From the NCBI GenBank assembly GCA_014191035.1, contig BJGX01000005.1, positions 1 to 59,756 on the forward strand: DNA of 59,756 nt, read 5' to 3'. The DNA is from Candidatus Saccharimonadota bacterium. Its GTDB lineage: Bacteria; Patescibacteriota; Saccharimonadia; CAILAD01; BJGX01. The translations under genes and the position numbers were made by a program. Positions 49,676 through 59,413 of the stretch are shown one piece after another. Within the stretch, counting starts at the first letter, position 1. Each line of letters starts with the position of its first letter. The notes below the pieces were generated by a model. It saw only the letters and a list, made by a program, of their open reading frames with translations. It ran no database searches and was not told the origin of the DNA.

Positions 49676-50209
49676 CTATTTTTCAAGCTTATTTGAAGCT
49701 ATCTCTACCCAATTTTTATCTTCATGATCCTTTTTATACAAACATACCCTATCGAAAGTATAGTTTTTATCAAAAACCAACCCCTTTAGCTCACTAATAA
49801 GTCTCTGAGCATTTTCGGAATCTAGACGGTTTACCAAGGTTAAATGAGGATGATAGGGCCAAATATCCGTTATATCTTGCAGTATCTTTTCTACTTGTGG
49901 CTTGTATAATTCTTTAATTTTTTCAAAATCTTCATGTTTTACTGGTTCAGAATAAACTGCATTATTTGAATGGTTCATGAAAGCTTCAAAATTTTTAAAA
50001 TTAACAGAAAAACCCCTATAGCCCGAGGCTTTTTTAAATTCTTTAATAGCATCGTCAATTGGTATTTTAAATTGACTGGGCCTGTAGAGTGTGATATGCG
50101 GGCCCAAGGTAATCTTCCAGCGTGGTGCAAAATCTTTGTATTTATCGCGCAGCTTAATAAATTCTTCAGATTCCGATTCTTTAAGAGGCAAAGCAATAAG
50201 ATATCGCAT
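49676..50209 (-). CDS. 2H phosphoesterase/2'-5' RNA ligase family protein
   Basis: Two HxT motifs: GPHITLYRP and HPHLTLVNRL. Confidence 0.82.
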   Translation of the reverse strand: MRYLIALPLKESESEEFIKLRDKYKDFAPRWKITLGPHITLYRPSQFKIPIDDAIKEFKKASGYRGFSVNFKNFEAFMNHSNNAVYSEPVKHEDFEKIKELYKPQVEKILQDITDIWPYHPHLTLVNRLDSENAQRLISELKGLVFDKNYTFDRVCLYKKDHEDKNWVEIASNKLEK

Positions 50210-51009
50210 TATAAGTCAACTTCAACCGAAACAGGACAATGGTCACTACCCATTTGTTCTGGATGAATTTCGGCAGCTTTAATCTTTGGCTTCAATGACT
50301 TACTGGCAAGCCAATAATCGATGCGCCAACCAACATTATTTGCCCTAGCATTACCCCAGTGCGTCCACCATGTGTAGTAGCCGTTGCCTTTTTTAAATAG
50401 CCTTAGAGTATCCACAAAACCAGCTTTAACAAAGTTATCTATTCCCTCACGTTCTTCAGTGGTATAGCCCTTTTTGCCTTCGTTTGGCTTAGGCCTGGCT
50501 AGGTCATCGGGTGTATGCGCGACATTTAAATCCCCACAAGCCAATACCGGCTTTTTCTTTTGAAGCAATTTGCAGTAATCCAAAAATGCTGGGTCCCAGT
50601 GATCGTGCCTAAGTGGTATTCTACTTAAATCATCTTTGGCATTTGGTGTATACACAGTTACTACATAAAATTTATCAAACTCAGCTGCAATTACCCGGCC
50701 TTCTGTGGAGCTATCGCGATCCTCATTATCAACTAAATGATATTTTTCAGAAATTTTATCAGGAAATCCATATTCAACACTGATAGGTTTAATTTTAGAA
50801 AAAATCGCAGTTCCGCTGTAACCCTTCTTCTCAGCTGAGTTCCAGTACTCTTCGTAGCCAGGCAAGTCAATTTCGACCTGGTCTTTATGAGCCTTGGTTT
50901 CTTGCAAACAAATTATGTCTGGGCTGTAATTTTTTAAGAACTTTTGAAATTCACCCTTTTTAAGTACTGCCCGAATTCCATTAACATTCCACGAATATAG
51001 CTTTATCAT
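50209..51009 (-). CDS. xthA: Exodeoxyribonuclease III
   Basis: SWNVNGIRAVLKKG, CLQETKA, GDLNVAHTPDDLARP, SDHCPVSVE. Confidence 0.95.
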   Translation of the reverse strand: MIKLYSWNVNGIRAVLKKGEFQKFLKNYSPDIICLQETKAHKDQVEIDLPGYEEYWNSAEKKGYSGTAIFSKIKPISVEYGFPDKISEKYHLVDNEDRDSSTEGRVIAAEFDKFYVVTVYTPNAKDDLSRIPLRHDHWDPAFLDYCKLLQKKKPVLACGDLNVAHTPDDLARPKPNEGKKGYTTEEREGIDNFVKAGFVDTLRLFKKGNGYYTWWTHWGNARANNVGWRIDYWLASKSLKPKIKAAEIHPEQMGSDHCPVSVEVDL

Positions 51010-51022
51010 TCTTTAATTATAA

Positions 51023-51052
51023 CAAAAATAAACCTTTTTACAGGTTTATTTT
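51023..51052 (-). terminator. Terminator: AAAATAAACC/GGTTTATTTT inverted repeat
   Basis: Perfect 10-bp inverted repeat, T-rich on the minus strand. Confidence 0.65.
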
Positions 51053-51175
51053 GAGAGTTAGGTATTTCGCATAAAAACCACATGCGGACGATCGATTCGT
51101 ATCGGGTCAAAATTCACCCGAGCGAGAATCGCCCACATGCGCACTTTTATATCGATCAAAACCCTAACCTTTCAT

Positions 51176-51346
51176 TTAGTTTGATTTTTTTGTCGATTGG
51201 ACAGACATAGTCTTGGCCTGCAAGGCTTCTGCCCGTCTAGCCCACTTTGTTGCCATTTCGTCTAAGATGTCTTCGACAACTTGACGATCGTGCAGCAGAT
51301 TCCTGTGCATACGACGGAACTGCTTTAAAGCTCTTCGTCTTTTCAT
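51176..51346 (-). CDS. 56-aa basic small protein
   Basis: MKRRRALKQFRRMHRNLLHDRQVVEDILDEMATKWARRAEALQAKTMSVQSTKKSN; strong GAGGAGGTGA SD; not in ORF track. Confidence 0.65.
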   Translation of the reverse strand: MKRRRALKQFRRMHRNLLHDRQVVEDILDEMATKWARRAEALQAKTMSVQSTKKSN

Positions 51347-51437
51347 ATCCTTTCACCTCCTCTCTTAAAAGCGGTGTATTTTTATTATACACCCATTTAA
51401 ACAAAGGCAAGCAAATTTTGTGACAAAATTGTTATGT

Positions 51438-51764
51438 TTATAGCTTGTCTATCTTGGCAGCCATTATAAAGTCATTTTCACTAAGGCCCTTTACAGCGTG
51501 CGTGTACAATTCCAAATCTACAATGTTATAGAAAATATAAATATCTGGGTGGTGCCCCTCATGATTAGCAATATCTGCAACATCGTTTACAAACTTCATT
51601 GCCTCTTTAAAGTCTTTGAATTTAAATTTGCGCTTAATACTATGGTCTTTTATTACTTCCCACTCAGAGTCTACCTCTTTAATATATTTTTTAATGTCTC
51701 CTTGTGGCATTGGTGGGGTTCCACCCTCGCAGGCAAAACAAGTACGGCTAGCTAAATCTTTCAT
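51438..51764 (-). CDS. Pterin-4a-carbinolamine dehydratase-like protein
   Basis: FKFKDFKEAMKFVNDVADIANHEGHHPDIYIFYNIVDLELYTHAVKGLSENDFIMAAKID. Confidence 0.9.
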   Translation of the reverse strand: MKDLASRTCFACEGGTPPMPQGDIKKYIKEVDSEWEVIKDHSIKRKFKFKDFKEAMKFVNDVADIANHEGHHPDIYIFYNIVDLELYTHAVKGLSENDFIMAAKIDKL

Positions 51765-51817
51765 GATCCTCCTTATTAATTAAGCTTTGGTTTAGATTAT
51801 ATAGTAAAATAACTCTT

Positions 51818-52864
51818 ATGAATTTAAAAATCCAAGAAAATGTTCCATTAGCCGAGTTAACCACTTTCAAAATTGGCGGCAATGCTAGATACTTTGCTGA
51901 AATTAACTCCATTGATGAGCTAGTAGAGGCTTTTGAATGGGTGAAGGACAAGGGCCTGGGTTATTTTATTCTTGGTGGTGGTAGCAATACTATCTTTAAT
52001 GATGAAGACTATCTTGGCCTAATTATAAAGATGAATATTATGGGTTTTGAAGTAATAAATGAGGATGAATCTAGTGCCACTATAAAAGTTGGAGCCGGTG
52101 AAGACTGGGATGAAACAGTAAAGAGGACTGTCGATATGAATTTATCTGGTATGGAGGCTCTTTCAGGCGTGCCTGGTAACACCGGGGCCACGCCTGTACA
52201 GAATATTGGCGCCTATGGCCAGGAAGTTAAGGATACAATATATTTTGTTGAGGTCTACGACACAAAGCAAAACAAAGTTACTAAATTAAGCAATGAAGAT
52301 TGTAATTTTAGTTACAGAGATAGCATATTTAAAAGCTCCGAAAGGGGCCGATACATAATATGTTTTGTTGCCTTCAAATTATCTAAGGAGAAAGCTGAAA
52401 TTCCGCAATATAAAGATGTGATTAATTATTTTAAAGATAAAAATATAATAAACCCAAGCCTCCAAGAAATTCGCGAAGCAATACTTGAAATTCGTAAAAA
52501 CAAATTCGTGAATCCGTCTATCATGCCTAATGCGGGATCATTTTTTAAAAACCCCAAAGTCTCTAAAGAAATTGCAGAAAAAATAATGCTTAAATACCCT
52601 GATATCAAGCTATACCCAGAAGACACAAAGATTTTTCCAAACCCCGATGGTACTTATAAATTAGCAGCTGGCTGGCTAATTCAGGAGGCCGGATTTAAGG
52701 GTGTTGAGCTTGAAAAAGTTAGAATTGACCCAAATCATGCATTAGTACTAGAAAACAAAGGGGGAGCAAGCCAAAAAGATTTGATGGATTTGGTAGATAA
52801 AGTAAAAAGCAAAGTCTTTGAACTGTTTGAGGTTGAACTAGAAATAGAACCTGTAGTGATTTAG
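51818..52864 (+). CDS. murB: UDP-N-acetylmuramate dehydrogenase
   Basis: LTTFKIGGNARYFAEI, LGGGSNTIF, GAGEDWDE, PNAGSFFKNP, GGASQKDL. Confidence 0.95.
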   Translation: MNLKIQENVPLAELTTFKIGGNARYFAEINSIDELVEAFEWVKDKGLGYFILGGGSNTIFNDEDYLGLIIKMNIMGFEVINEDESSATIKVGAGEDWDETVKRTVDMNLSGMEALSGVPGNTGATPVQNIGAYGQEVKDTIYFVEVYDTKQNKVTKLSNEDCNFSYRDSIFKSSERGRYIICFVAFKLSKEKAEIPQYKDVINYFKDKNIINPSLQEIREAILEIRKNKFVNPSIMPNAGSFFKNPKVSKEIAEKIMLKYPDIKLYPEDTKIFPNPDGTYKLAAGWLIQEAGFKGVELEKVRIDPNHALVLENKGGASQKDLMDLVDKVKSKVFELFEVELEIEPVVI

Positions 52865-53274
52865 GACCAAACTGCGTATAGGGTAGCGCTCATTGCCATA
52901 AGTATTAGCACCTGGCCAGATAGATCAATCAGCATAAGTTTGGTGCTAATTTTTTCAAATAAGCCACCTGCGACAACGTAAGTGACTATAAATCCAAGCC
53001 AAATCCATCCAGCCACCTTAACAGCCTCGAACATGCTTTGGGGGTTAGTAATTATGATAAATCTTTGAAGTACAATTGCAGTTAATACAATCATCACAAG
53101 TGCAACTAAATACTTAGCTGGAGATCCACCCCTTAACTCTTTATCTTTTATTTTGGCTTCCTTTTGCCACATTTTGCCAAAAGCAATTGGTGAATACCAG
53201 ATTCCTGAAACCACTATTGCAGCAAGGGTTGATAGCAAAATACCTACCCAGTTATCAGTTATTAAATTCAACAT
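52861..53274 (-). CDS. DUF1761-like membrane protein
   Basis: SGIWYSPIAFGKMWQKEAKIKDKELRGGSPAKYLVAL. Confidence 0.8.
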   Translation of the reverse strand: MLNLITDNWVGILLSTLAAIVVSGIWYSPIAFGKMWQKEAKIKDKELRGGSPAKYLVALVMIVLTAIVLQRFIIITNPQSMFEAVKVAGWIWLGFIVTYVVAGGLFEKISTKLMLIDLSGQVLILMAMSATLYAVWS

Positions 53275-53342
53275 AAGCGCTCCTTTTTGTTTTAAAAGTT
53301 ATGCTTATATTATGCACTTAATTTATTATTTATCAAGTTTTA

Positions 53343-54611
53343 CTAGGCCAGCTTTGTTTCCAAGGATTCTATCTCATCAATAGGGTGCATAAAACTTTCG
53401 AATTTATCGCTTCGGCTTATTACTTCTACACAGTTATTTTCTAAGGTCTTTTTGCTAACTACAATCTGCACTGGGCAACCAATTAAATCTGCGTCGGCAA
53501 ATCTCTCACCTGTGCTAGCTGAATCCCTATCATCATAAAGACATTTATCTTCTCCTAATGTTTCATAAACCTTATTGGCAACCTTAATATTTTCTTCATC
53601 TGGAAGCGCGACAATATGATACATGTACGGCGCAATGCTTTCAGGCCAAACCAATCCCTTATCATCTGCAAATTTTTCGGTAATAACGCCCATCAATCTT
53701 GATATGCCAATACCATAGCTTCCCATCCAAACATTTTTTTGGATATTATCTTCGTCGGAATATTTATAATCCAGGTGCTCGGAAAACTTAGTACTTAGAG
53801 GAAATATGTTTCCAACTTCACTTGCCATTACTTGCTCTAGCTCATCAAAGTTAACTCCAAGCTTCTTGGCGTCCTCAGGCGTGGCCACCTCTTTGTTATA
53901 TGCAACTTTATTTTTACGGTCCAAATAAATAACATCTTCACCGCTTTCAAGTACAGTTTGGTACTCATGAGAATAATCATCAGTAAAGTCACCGCCAGAT
54001 GCAAAAGTAATATATGTATCTTGGCCAATTCCTAACCTGTCAAAAATAGCGTCATATCTTTCTTTGGCAAGTTCGTAAAATTTATTCAGATCATCCTCAC
54101 TGGTGTGGAAGCTGTAGAGATCTTTCATTATAAATTCACGACCGCGAAGAAGCCCAGATTTAGCCCTAGCTTCATTTCTAAATTTAGTTTGGATTTGATA
54201 TACAGCAAAAGGAAAATCTTTATAGCTTGTGCGAAAATGCTTTGCAATTGGAGTAATAATTTCTTCGTGCGTAGGATTCAATATGTATTCTGCTGTACTT
54301 TTTTCTAGGGCTTTTTCGTTTGCAGCTCTAGTACTCATTAATATATCTATAGCGTCATGGCGCTTGGTTGCATGCCAGCGCTCGCGGCCCGAAAGTGCGG
54401 GCATCAAGAGCTCTTCACCAATCTTGTCCATTTCGTCGCGGACAATCTGTTCGATATTTTTAATAACCTTCATTCCTAATGGTAAAAAAGCATAAACTCC
54501 AGCCATTTCTTGGTAAATATATCCAGCCCTAGTTAGCAATTGAGCGTTAACAGATTCAATTTGGCTAGAGATGTTTTTACTTGTTTTGGTAAATAGTTTA
54601 GATAGTTTCAT
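53343..54611 (-). CDS. proS: Prolyl-tRNA synthetase
   Basis: RAGYIYQEMAGVYAFLPLGMKVIKNIEQIVRDEMDKIG; NPTHEEIITPI; class II motifs. Confidence 0.96.
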   Translation of the reverse strand: MKLSKLFTKTSKNISSQIESVNAQLLTRAGYIYQEMAGVYAFLPLGMKVIKNIEQIVRDEMDKIGEELLMPALSGRERWHATKRHDAIDILMSTRAANEKALEKSTAEYILNPTHEEIITPIAKHFRTSYKDFPFAVYQIQTKFRNEARAKSGLLRGREFIMKDLYSFHTSEDDLNKFYELAKERYDAIFDRLGIGQDTYITFASGGDFTDDYSHEYQTVLESGEDVIYLDRKNKVAYNKEVATPEDAKKLGVNFDELEQVMASEVGNIFPLSTKFSEHLDYKYSDEDNIQKNVWMGSYGIGISRLMGVITEKFADDKGLVWPESIAPYMYHIVALPDEENIKVANKVYETLGEDKCLYDDRDSASTGERFADADLIGCPVQIVVSKKTLENNCVEVISRSDKFESFMHPIDEIESLETKLA

Positions 54612-54651
54612 ATCTATTAGTATCGTGTAAATAATCTAATGTTGCAAGCTG

Positions 54652-56505
54652 TTATTTAGCAACTTTGGGTCTAAAGCGAGCTCTTAGCGCGTTCAATATT
54701 ACAATTACATCAATTGCTTCCTGCATAAATGCGCCCGCAACAGGGACTATAAACCCTGCAACAGCAAAAACCATTAATATTGAGCTTAATCCCATTCCGG
54801 TAAAAATACTTTGCTTGGCTATAAATACAGATCGCTTCGAAATAGCCACCAGCTCAGAGAGCCTACCTAGATCATCTTGCATAATAACTGCATCGGCGGC
54901 TTCAGAAGCAGCGGTTGATCCTTTAGCACCCAAAGCCACTCCGACATCAGAAGCTGCAAGCACTGGAGCGTCATTAATGCCATCGCCAACCATAGCAATT
55001 GGACTATACTTTTTCTTTTCAGCTAGTAAAATATTTACTTTATCGGCAGGCAATACTTCGCTTTCGACTTTTGTAATACCAAGCTGATTGCCTATATACT
55101 CCCCTACCTGCTTACGATCGCCAGTTATCATAATAAAGTTCTTAACCCCTGAACTTTTCAGATCTGCTATAGTCTGCTTGGCTTCTGCTCGCAATGGATC
55201 AACAAATGAAATTGAGCCCAAATACTTATTACCGCTAGCTACATAGAGTGCGGTGTTTTCGTGCTCGCTATGGCCAACGCAAATCGGTGAATTTACATCG
55301 ATACCCGATTCCTTAAGAAGTGCAAAACTACCAACAAATACTTTTTTGCCTTTTACTTCAGCAGTTATTCCCTTTCCTGGTATTTCTTTTGATTTTTCCA
55401 CCTTGTATAAACTTAGCTTTTTGGAATTTGCAGTATCTACAACCACTTGTGCTAGAGTGTGGGTCGAATACTTTTCAACACTTGCGGCAATTTTTAATAA
55501 TTCATCCCTGGTAACTCCCTCGCAAGGGTCAATGCCCATTACAGTCGGCTTGCCCTGAGTTACTGTTCCGGTTTTATCAAAAGCAATTGCCTTTAGTCTA
55601 CTTAATTGTTCGAGCACCCCGCCACTTTTAATGATCACACCTCTACTGGCTGCCCTGCTCATTCCAGATACAATTGCTACTGGGGTGGCAATTAGTAGCG
55701 GGCATGGGGTTGCAACAACCAGAACCGAAAGGGCACGCACCGGGTCACCACTTATAATCCAGGCGATTGCTGCCATTACAAATGTAATTATTGTAAATGG
55801 CAGACTATAAACATCTGCCAGACGCACAAGAGGTGATTTCTTAGTTGATGCCTCGCTAACTAATTTAATAATTGTTTCGTATTGGCTTTCTTTACTTATC
55901 TTAGTTGCATGAATTTCAATAACACCGTCTAGGTTAATTGAACCCGACAATACTTCATCGCCCGATTTTTTATTTTCAGGCAAGCTCTCTCCAGTTATGG
56001 CAGATTCATCAACCGAACTAAAGCCTTTATATATTTTTCCATCTACTGGAATCATGTCTCCGGGCTTTAACAATATCGAGTCGTCAACTTTTACTTTATC
56101 TACCGGAACATCCTGGGGTTGGCCATTAACAATTAAGTGTGCGATGGTTGGCTTGCGTTTTAATAAGCTATCTAGCTCTTTACGGGCACGGTTTTTGGCG
56201 AATTCCTCTAAGGCATTTCCGCCCGTCAACATTATTACAATAACCGCGGCTGCCACGTATTGGCCCAAAAGTAGAGAGGCCCCAATAGCCACCAGTGCAA
56301 TAATATCTACGCCAACTTGGCCAGACATTAGAGTTTTTATCATTTCGCGAGCTTCTGGCAAAATTGCAATTATGGAAATAGCTATTACGCCAATTGTGGC
56401 TGGCTGCTTGTAACCTAAAAGTGCTAACACCAAACAAATACTAAGCACTATTAAAACTAAGCCAAAATTTACATAGGGCCAACTAACTGTTAGCTTTTTA
56501 CTCAT
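54652..56505 (-). CDS. Heavy-metal P1B-type ATPase
   Basis: DKTGTVTQGKP, SVDESAITGESLP, VVATPCPLLIATPVAIVSG, GDGINDAPVL. Confidence 0.93.
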   Translation of the reverse strand: MSKKLTVSWPYVNFGLVLIVLSICLVLALLGYKQPATIGVIAISIIAILPEAREMIKTLMSGQVGVDIIALVAIGASLLLGQYVAAAVIVIMLTGGNALEEFAKNRARKELDSLLKRKPTIAHLIVNGQPQDVPVDKVKVDDSILLKPGDMIPVDGKIYKGFSSVDESAITGESLPENKKSGDEVLSGSINLDGVIEIHATKISKESQYETIIKLVSEASTKKSPLVRLADVYSLPFTIITFVMAAIAWIISGDPVRALSVLVVATPCPLLIATPVAIVSGMSRAASRGVIIKSGGVLEQLSRLKAIAFDKTGTVTQGKPTVMGIDPCEGVTRDELLKIAASVEKYSTHTLAQVVVDTANSKKLSLYKVEKSKEIPGKGITAEVKGKKVFVGSFALLKESGIDVNSPICVGHSEHENTALYVASGNKYLGSISFVDPLRAEAKQTIADLKSSGVKNFIMITGDRKQVGEYIGNQLGITKVESEVLPADKVNILLAEKKKYSPIAMVGDGINDAPVLAASDVGVALGAKGSTAASEAADAVIMQDDLGRLSELVAISKRSVFIAKQSIFTGMGLSSILMVFAVAGFIVPVAGAFMQEAIDVIVILNALRARFRPKVAK

Positions 56506-56562
56506 ATATTAATAATACAGGCTAAATAAGATTATTTAAAACCCGGCAGAACTATTTTAACC

Positions 56563-56591
56563 TTGACTTTTTTATCTTATTTTGATACTAT
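56563..56591 (+). promoter_or_regulatory. Promoter TTGACT-17-TACTAT
   Basis: Consensus-like, upstream of 56630 CDS. Confidence 0.7.
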
Positions 56592-56629
56592 TATGGGCCT
56601 GCCTAGTCCCGAAAGGAGCTGGTTATCAG

Positions 56630-57004
56630 ATGGCATCCCTGCCATTTTGGAAGAGTTTCGGAAATATGGGTGCACTCCGAAACATTGAAACGCACCAAGA
56701 ACGGAAGGTTCGTGAACACGCCAGGACTGATATCCTGATTACACGAGTTTCACTTGCCGACCAGATGGGCGAGGAATGTCACAAGTTCCTCGACAATGCC
56801 CAAAAGGCCCTCGATAAGGGCTATGTGGAGCCGGCTCACATAAGCCGACTCATCAACTTCTTGCGAGAAGGAGCCTACCCAGGCTTTCTCGTGTGGACGT
56901 TGGTCGCCCTAACCGAAGCCAAGTCCCGAGACCAACGAGAGTCGATCATCGACCTCGCTCGGAGCAACGCTTCGGTTAATTCAAAGCCCCTAGCCAGGGC
57001 ATAG
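56630..57004 (+). CDS. Hypothetical orphan protein, GC-rich relative to the window
   Basis: AAAGGAGC SD then ATGGCATCC; own promoter and terminator. Confidence 0.7.
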   Translation: MASLPFWKSFGNMGALRNIETHQERKVREHARTDILITRVSLADQMGEECHKFLDNAQKALDKGYVEPAHISRLINFLREGAYPGFLVWTLVALTEAKSRDQRESIIDLARSNASVNSKPLARA

Positions 57005-57017
57005 TACTGGTTAGCTT

Positions 57018-57056
57018 TTTGCCCCCTCTGTCTTCGGACAAGGGGCTTTTTCTTTT
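57018..57056 (+). terminator. Rho-independent terminator
   Basis: gccccctctgtcttcggacaaggggctttttctttt. Confidence 0.85.
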
Positions 57057-57765
57057 AATAATAAACTTTGTTGTAAGATTTCAAATGCAAATGGTGATCA
57101 TGTTTATCATACTCATAAACTGTCACTCCGCAATTTAATGGCTTTTGTTCTGTTGAAAATCGAAGAGCCTGTTCATAACTCCATTTTTCTAATAAAAATC
57201 TAAAGCTTCTTATGGCGCCGGCATGTGTTACTACGAGTATTTTTTGCCCAGCTCTGTCTCTAAAAATTGTGTCCATAAACAAATAAATTCTTTCTGTTAC
57301 TTGAGCTAAACTTTCTCCTCCAGGTGGAACTGCAAAGTAGCCACCAAAAGTCTTCCAATACTCAGCCATATATGGAAAGGCTTTTTTAGCTTCTTCTTCG
57401 GTCATATCATAAGCATATCCAGGGTCGCGCTCACGAATAAACGAACTCATTCTAACTTTCATTCGATCTTTTTCTGATTCGCTATAGTTTCTTAAAATTT
57501 CATCAACTGTCTGCTTAGTTCTTTTGTAGCCAGAATGGTAAACATAATCAAACACTCCAAAGCTTTGTTTTAAAATGTGCCCAGTAATTCTGGCTTGAGA
57601 TTTGCCTGCTTCAGTAAGCTCCACTTCCTCATCAGCAATCCCGCGAACTTTATTGCGTGCGTATTCATCGGCAAAGAAAGATTCATCTTTTTTTACTTTA
57701 TTGCGTTCTGATTCAGCATGCCTGACTAATATTAGTTCTAATGGTCGATCAATTTTTCTGTCCAT
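57055..57765 (-). CDS. Histidine phosphatase (phosphoglycerate mutase) family protein
   Basis: LVRHAESERNK; ELTEAGKSQARITG; VTHAGAIRSFRFLL. Confidence 0.9.
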   Translation of the reverse strand: MDRKIDRPLELILVRHAESERNKVKKDESFFADEYARNKVRGIADEEVELTEAGKSQARITGHILKQSFGVFDYVYHSGYKRTKQTVDEILRNYSESEKDRMKVRMSSFIRERDPGYAYDMTEEEAKKAFPYMAEYWKTFGGYFAVPPGGESLAQVTERIYLFMDTIFRDRAGQKILVVTHAGAIRSFRFLLEKWSYEQALRFSTEQKPLNCGVTVYEYDKHDHHLHLKSYNKVYY

Positions 57766-57830
57766 ATCTGTTATTTTAGCATAAAAATAAAATAGCCCGG
57801 CGTATAAACCGAGCTTTTTGACTAAACAAA

Positions 57831-58205
57831 TTAGTTTAGTCGGGGGTCATTAATGGCATTAAAGTTACACTCTTCGAGAGCTTCTGTTATCTCGATGGTT
57901 GTATCGAGCGCCTCTTCATCGTCCATACCCATACCCTCAAGTATGCAGTACACAAATTCCTGCATGGGCTGAATGCCGCTAATTACTGCCTGCTTCCACT
58001 TGGACATGTCATAGAATGTTTCACCATTCGACATTTCTAGGCGGATCTTAGACTTCATATTGCCAAGTACCGTGATAACAGAATCTGTTCCTGAATAGAG
58101 AGAATTTTCATAAGCCTTGATAACAAGTTCACAATAAAAATTTAAGCTATTTTCATAGTGAGAAATCCAGCTGACCGAGAACGTATCTCCCTCATCGATG
58201 CCCAA
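57831..58205 (-). CDS. Hypothetical orphan protein (TTG start)
   Basis: AAGGAGGACAG SD; TTGATT-17-TAATAT promoter (58231..58259); terminator downstream. Confidence 0.65.
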   Translation of the reverse strand: MGIDEGDTFSVSWISHYENSLNFYCELVIKAYENSLYSGTDSVITVLGNMKSKIRLEMSNGETFYDMSKWKQAVISGIQPMQEFVYCILEGMGMDDEEALDTTIEITEALEECNFNAINDPRLN

Positions 58206-58262
58206 CTGTCCTCCTTGGTAAGGTCGCTATATATTACAACTTTTACAGATATAAATCAATGC

Positions 58263-59297
58263 TTATCTTATCAACATACTATCGCCGTAGCTCAAGAAAT
58301 TATATTCATTTTTAATTGCTTTTTCATAGGCAATTAGTAGATTATCCCAGCCAGCAAATGCTCCAGCCAGCATCAACACCGTACTCTTGGGCGCATGAAA
58401 GTTCGTAAGAAGCATATCGACTACCTTAAATTGATAGCCTGGGTAAATAAATATGTCTGACTCGCCTTCAATGTTTTCTTTGCCCGATAGAATATGTTCG
58501 CTGGCATACTCCAAAGTTCTAGCTACCGTTGTACCAACAGCTAAAACTTTATTGCCACTATTTTTAGCCTTATTTATTTTTTTAACAGTTGATCCCGGGA
58601 TACTAAACCATTCACTGTGCATTTTGTGTTCTTTGATGTTATCCGTGCGAATTGGCAGGAATGTACCAAGCCCTACATGCAATGTTAAATAGCAAACCTC
58701 AACACCCCTTGCTTTGAGCTTATCAATTAGCTTATCTGTAAAATTAAGGCTCGCAGTTGGTGCAGCCACCGAGCCCTCGCTTTTGGCAAACTCGGTTTGG
58801 TAGCGCTCCACATCCTCTTTGGTATCTTCGCGCTTCATATATGGTGGCAAGGGCACATGCCCTAGGCTTTCGGCTATTTCCATAAAGTCGGCTGTAGATT
58901 CCAAAAGCGCCGTACCGTCTTCGTAAACTCCAAGCACTCGTACATTGTATTTATCGATTGCCAAATCCATACCCTCTTTTAGCTTTCCTCTATACATTGC
59001 TTTGTGATGATATTTATCTTCGGCCTGACCGTGCTTTTCGGTTAAGAGTATTTCATATTTTTTTCCATCAGCACCAACAGCTTCTAGCCGAGCCTTAATT
59101 ACCTTTGTGTTATTTAGTACCACTATGTCGCCAGGATTTAAATAGCTTAATAAATCTGCATATTTTTTATCCTTCACTTCGCCAGTACTTTTATCCAAAA
59201 CCAAAAGCTTTGCATCGCCACGCTTTTGGGGTGGATGCTGGGCAATTCTTTCTTTTGGAAGTTTGTAATTATAATCGCTTAGTTTCATTGCGTACAT
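58263..59297 (-). CDS. queA: S-adenosylmethionine:tRNA ribosyltransferase-isomerase
   Basis: YNYKLPKERIAQHPPQKRGDAKLL; VAAPTASLNFT; LHVGLGTFLPI; TNFHAPKSTVLMLAGAFAG. Confidence 0.97.
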   Translation of the reverse strand: MYAMKLSDYNYKLPKERIAQHPPQKRGDAKLLVLDKSTGEVKDKKYADLLSYLNPGDIVVLNNTKVIKARLEAVGADGKKYEILLTEKHGQAEDKYHHKAMYRGKLKEGMDLAIDKYNVRVLGVYEDGTALLESTADFMEIAESLGHVPLPPYMKREDTKEDVERYQTEFAKSEGSVAAPTASLNFTDKLIDKLKARGVEVCYLTLHVGLGTFLPIRTDNIKEHKMHSEWFSIPGSTVKKINKAKNSGNKVLAVGTTVARTLEYASEHILSGKENIEGESDIFIYPGYQFKVVDMLLTNFHAPKSTVLMLAGAFAGWDNLLIAYEKAIKNEYNFLSYGDSMLIR

Positions 59298-59368
59298 TTT
59301 ACCTTATATCTGGAAATTTAGCCTGTTTTTTGCTAAAATACGGGTTGATTTTGCGATCAATAAATTAA

Positions 59369-59413
59369 CGACAAAAGAATCCGAAGGCGCGTTAGCAACT
59401 GTTTCTTTTGTCG
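59369..59413 (+). promoter_or_regulatory. 11-bp perfect inverted repeat (CGACAAAAGAA/TTCTTTTGTCG) just upstream of an SD-like GAGAGGAG
   Basis: Direct reading. Confidence 0.6.

Noticed and set aside
54665-55087. Plus-strand ORFs antisense to dnaE, uvrA, ligA, the P1B ATPase and other long genes
   Set aside because: They overlap clearly conserved minus-strand genes, have low-complexity compositions and no recognisable domains.
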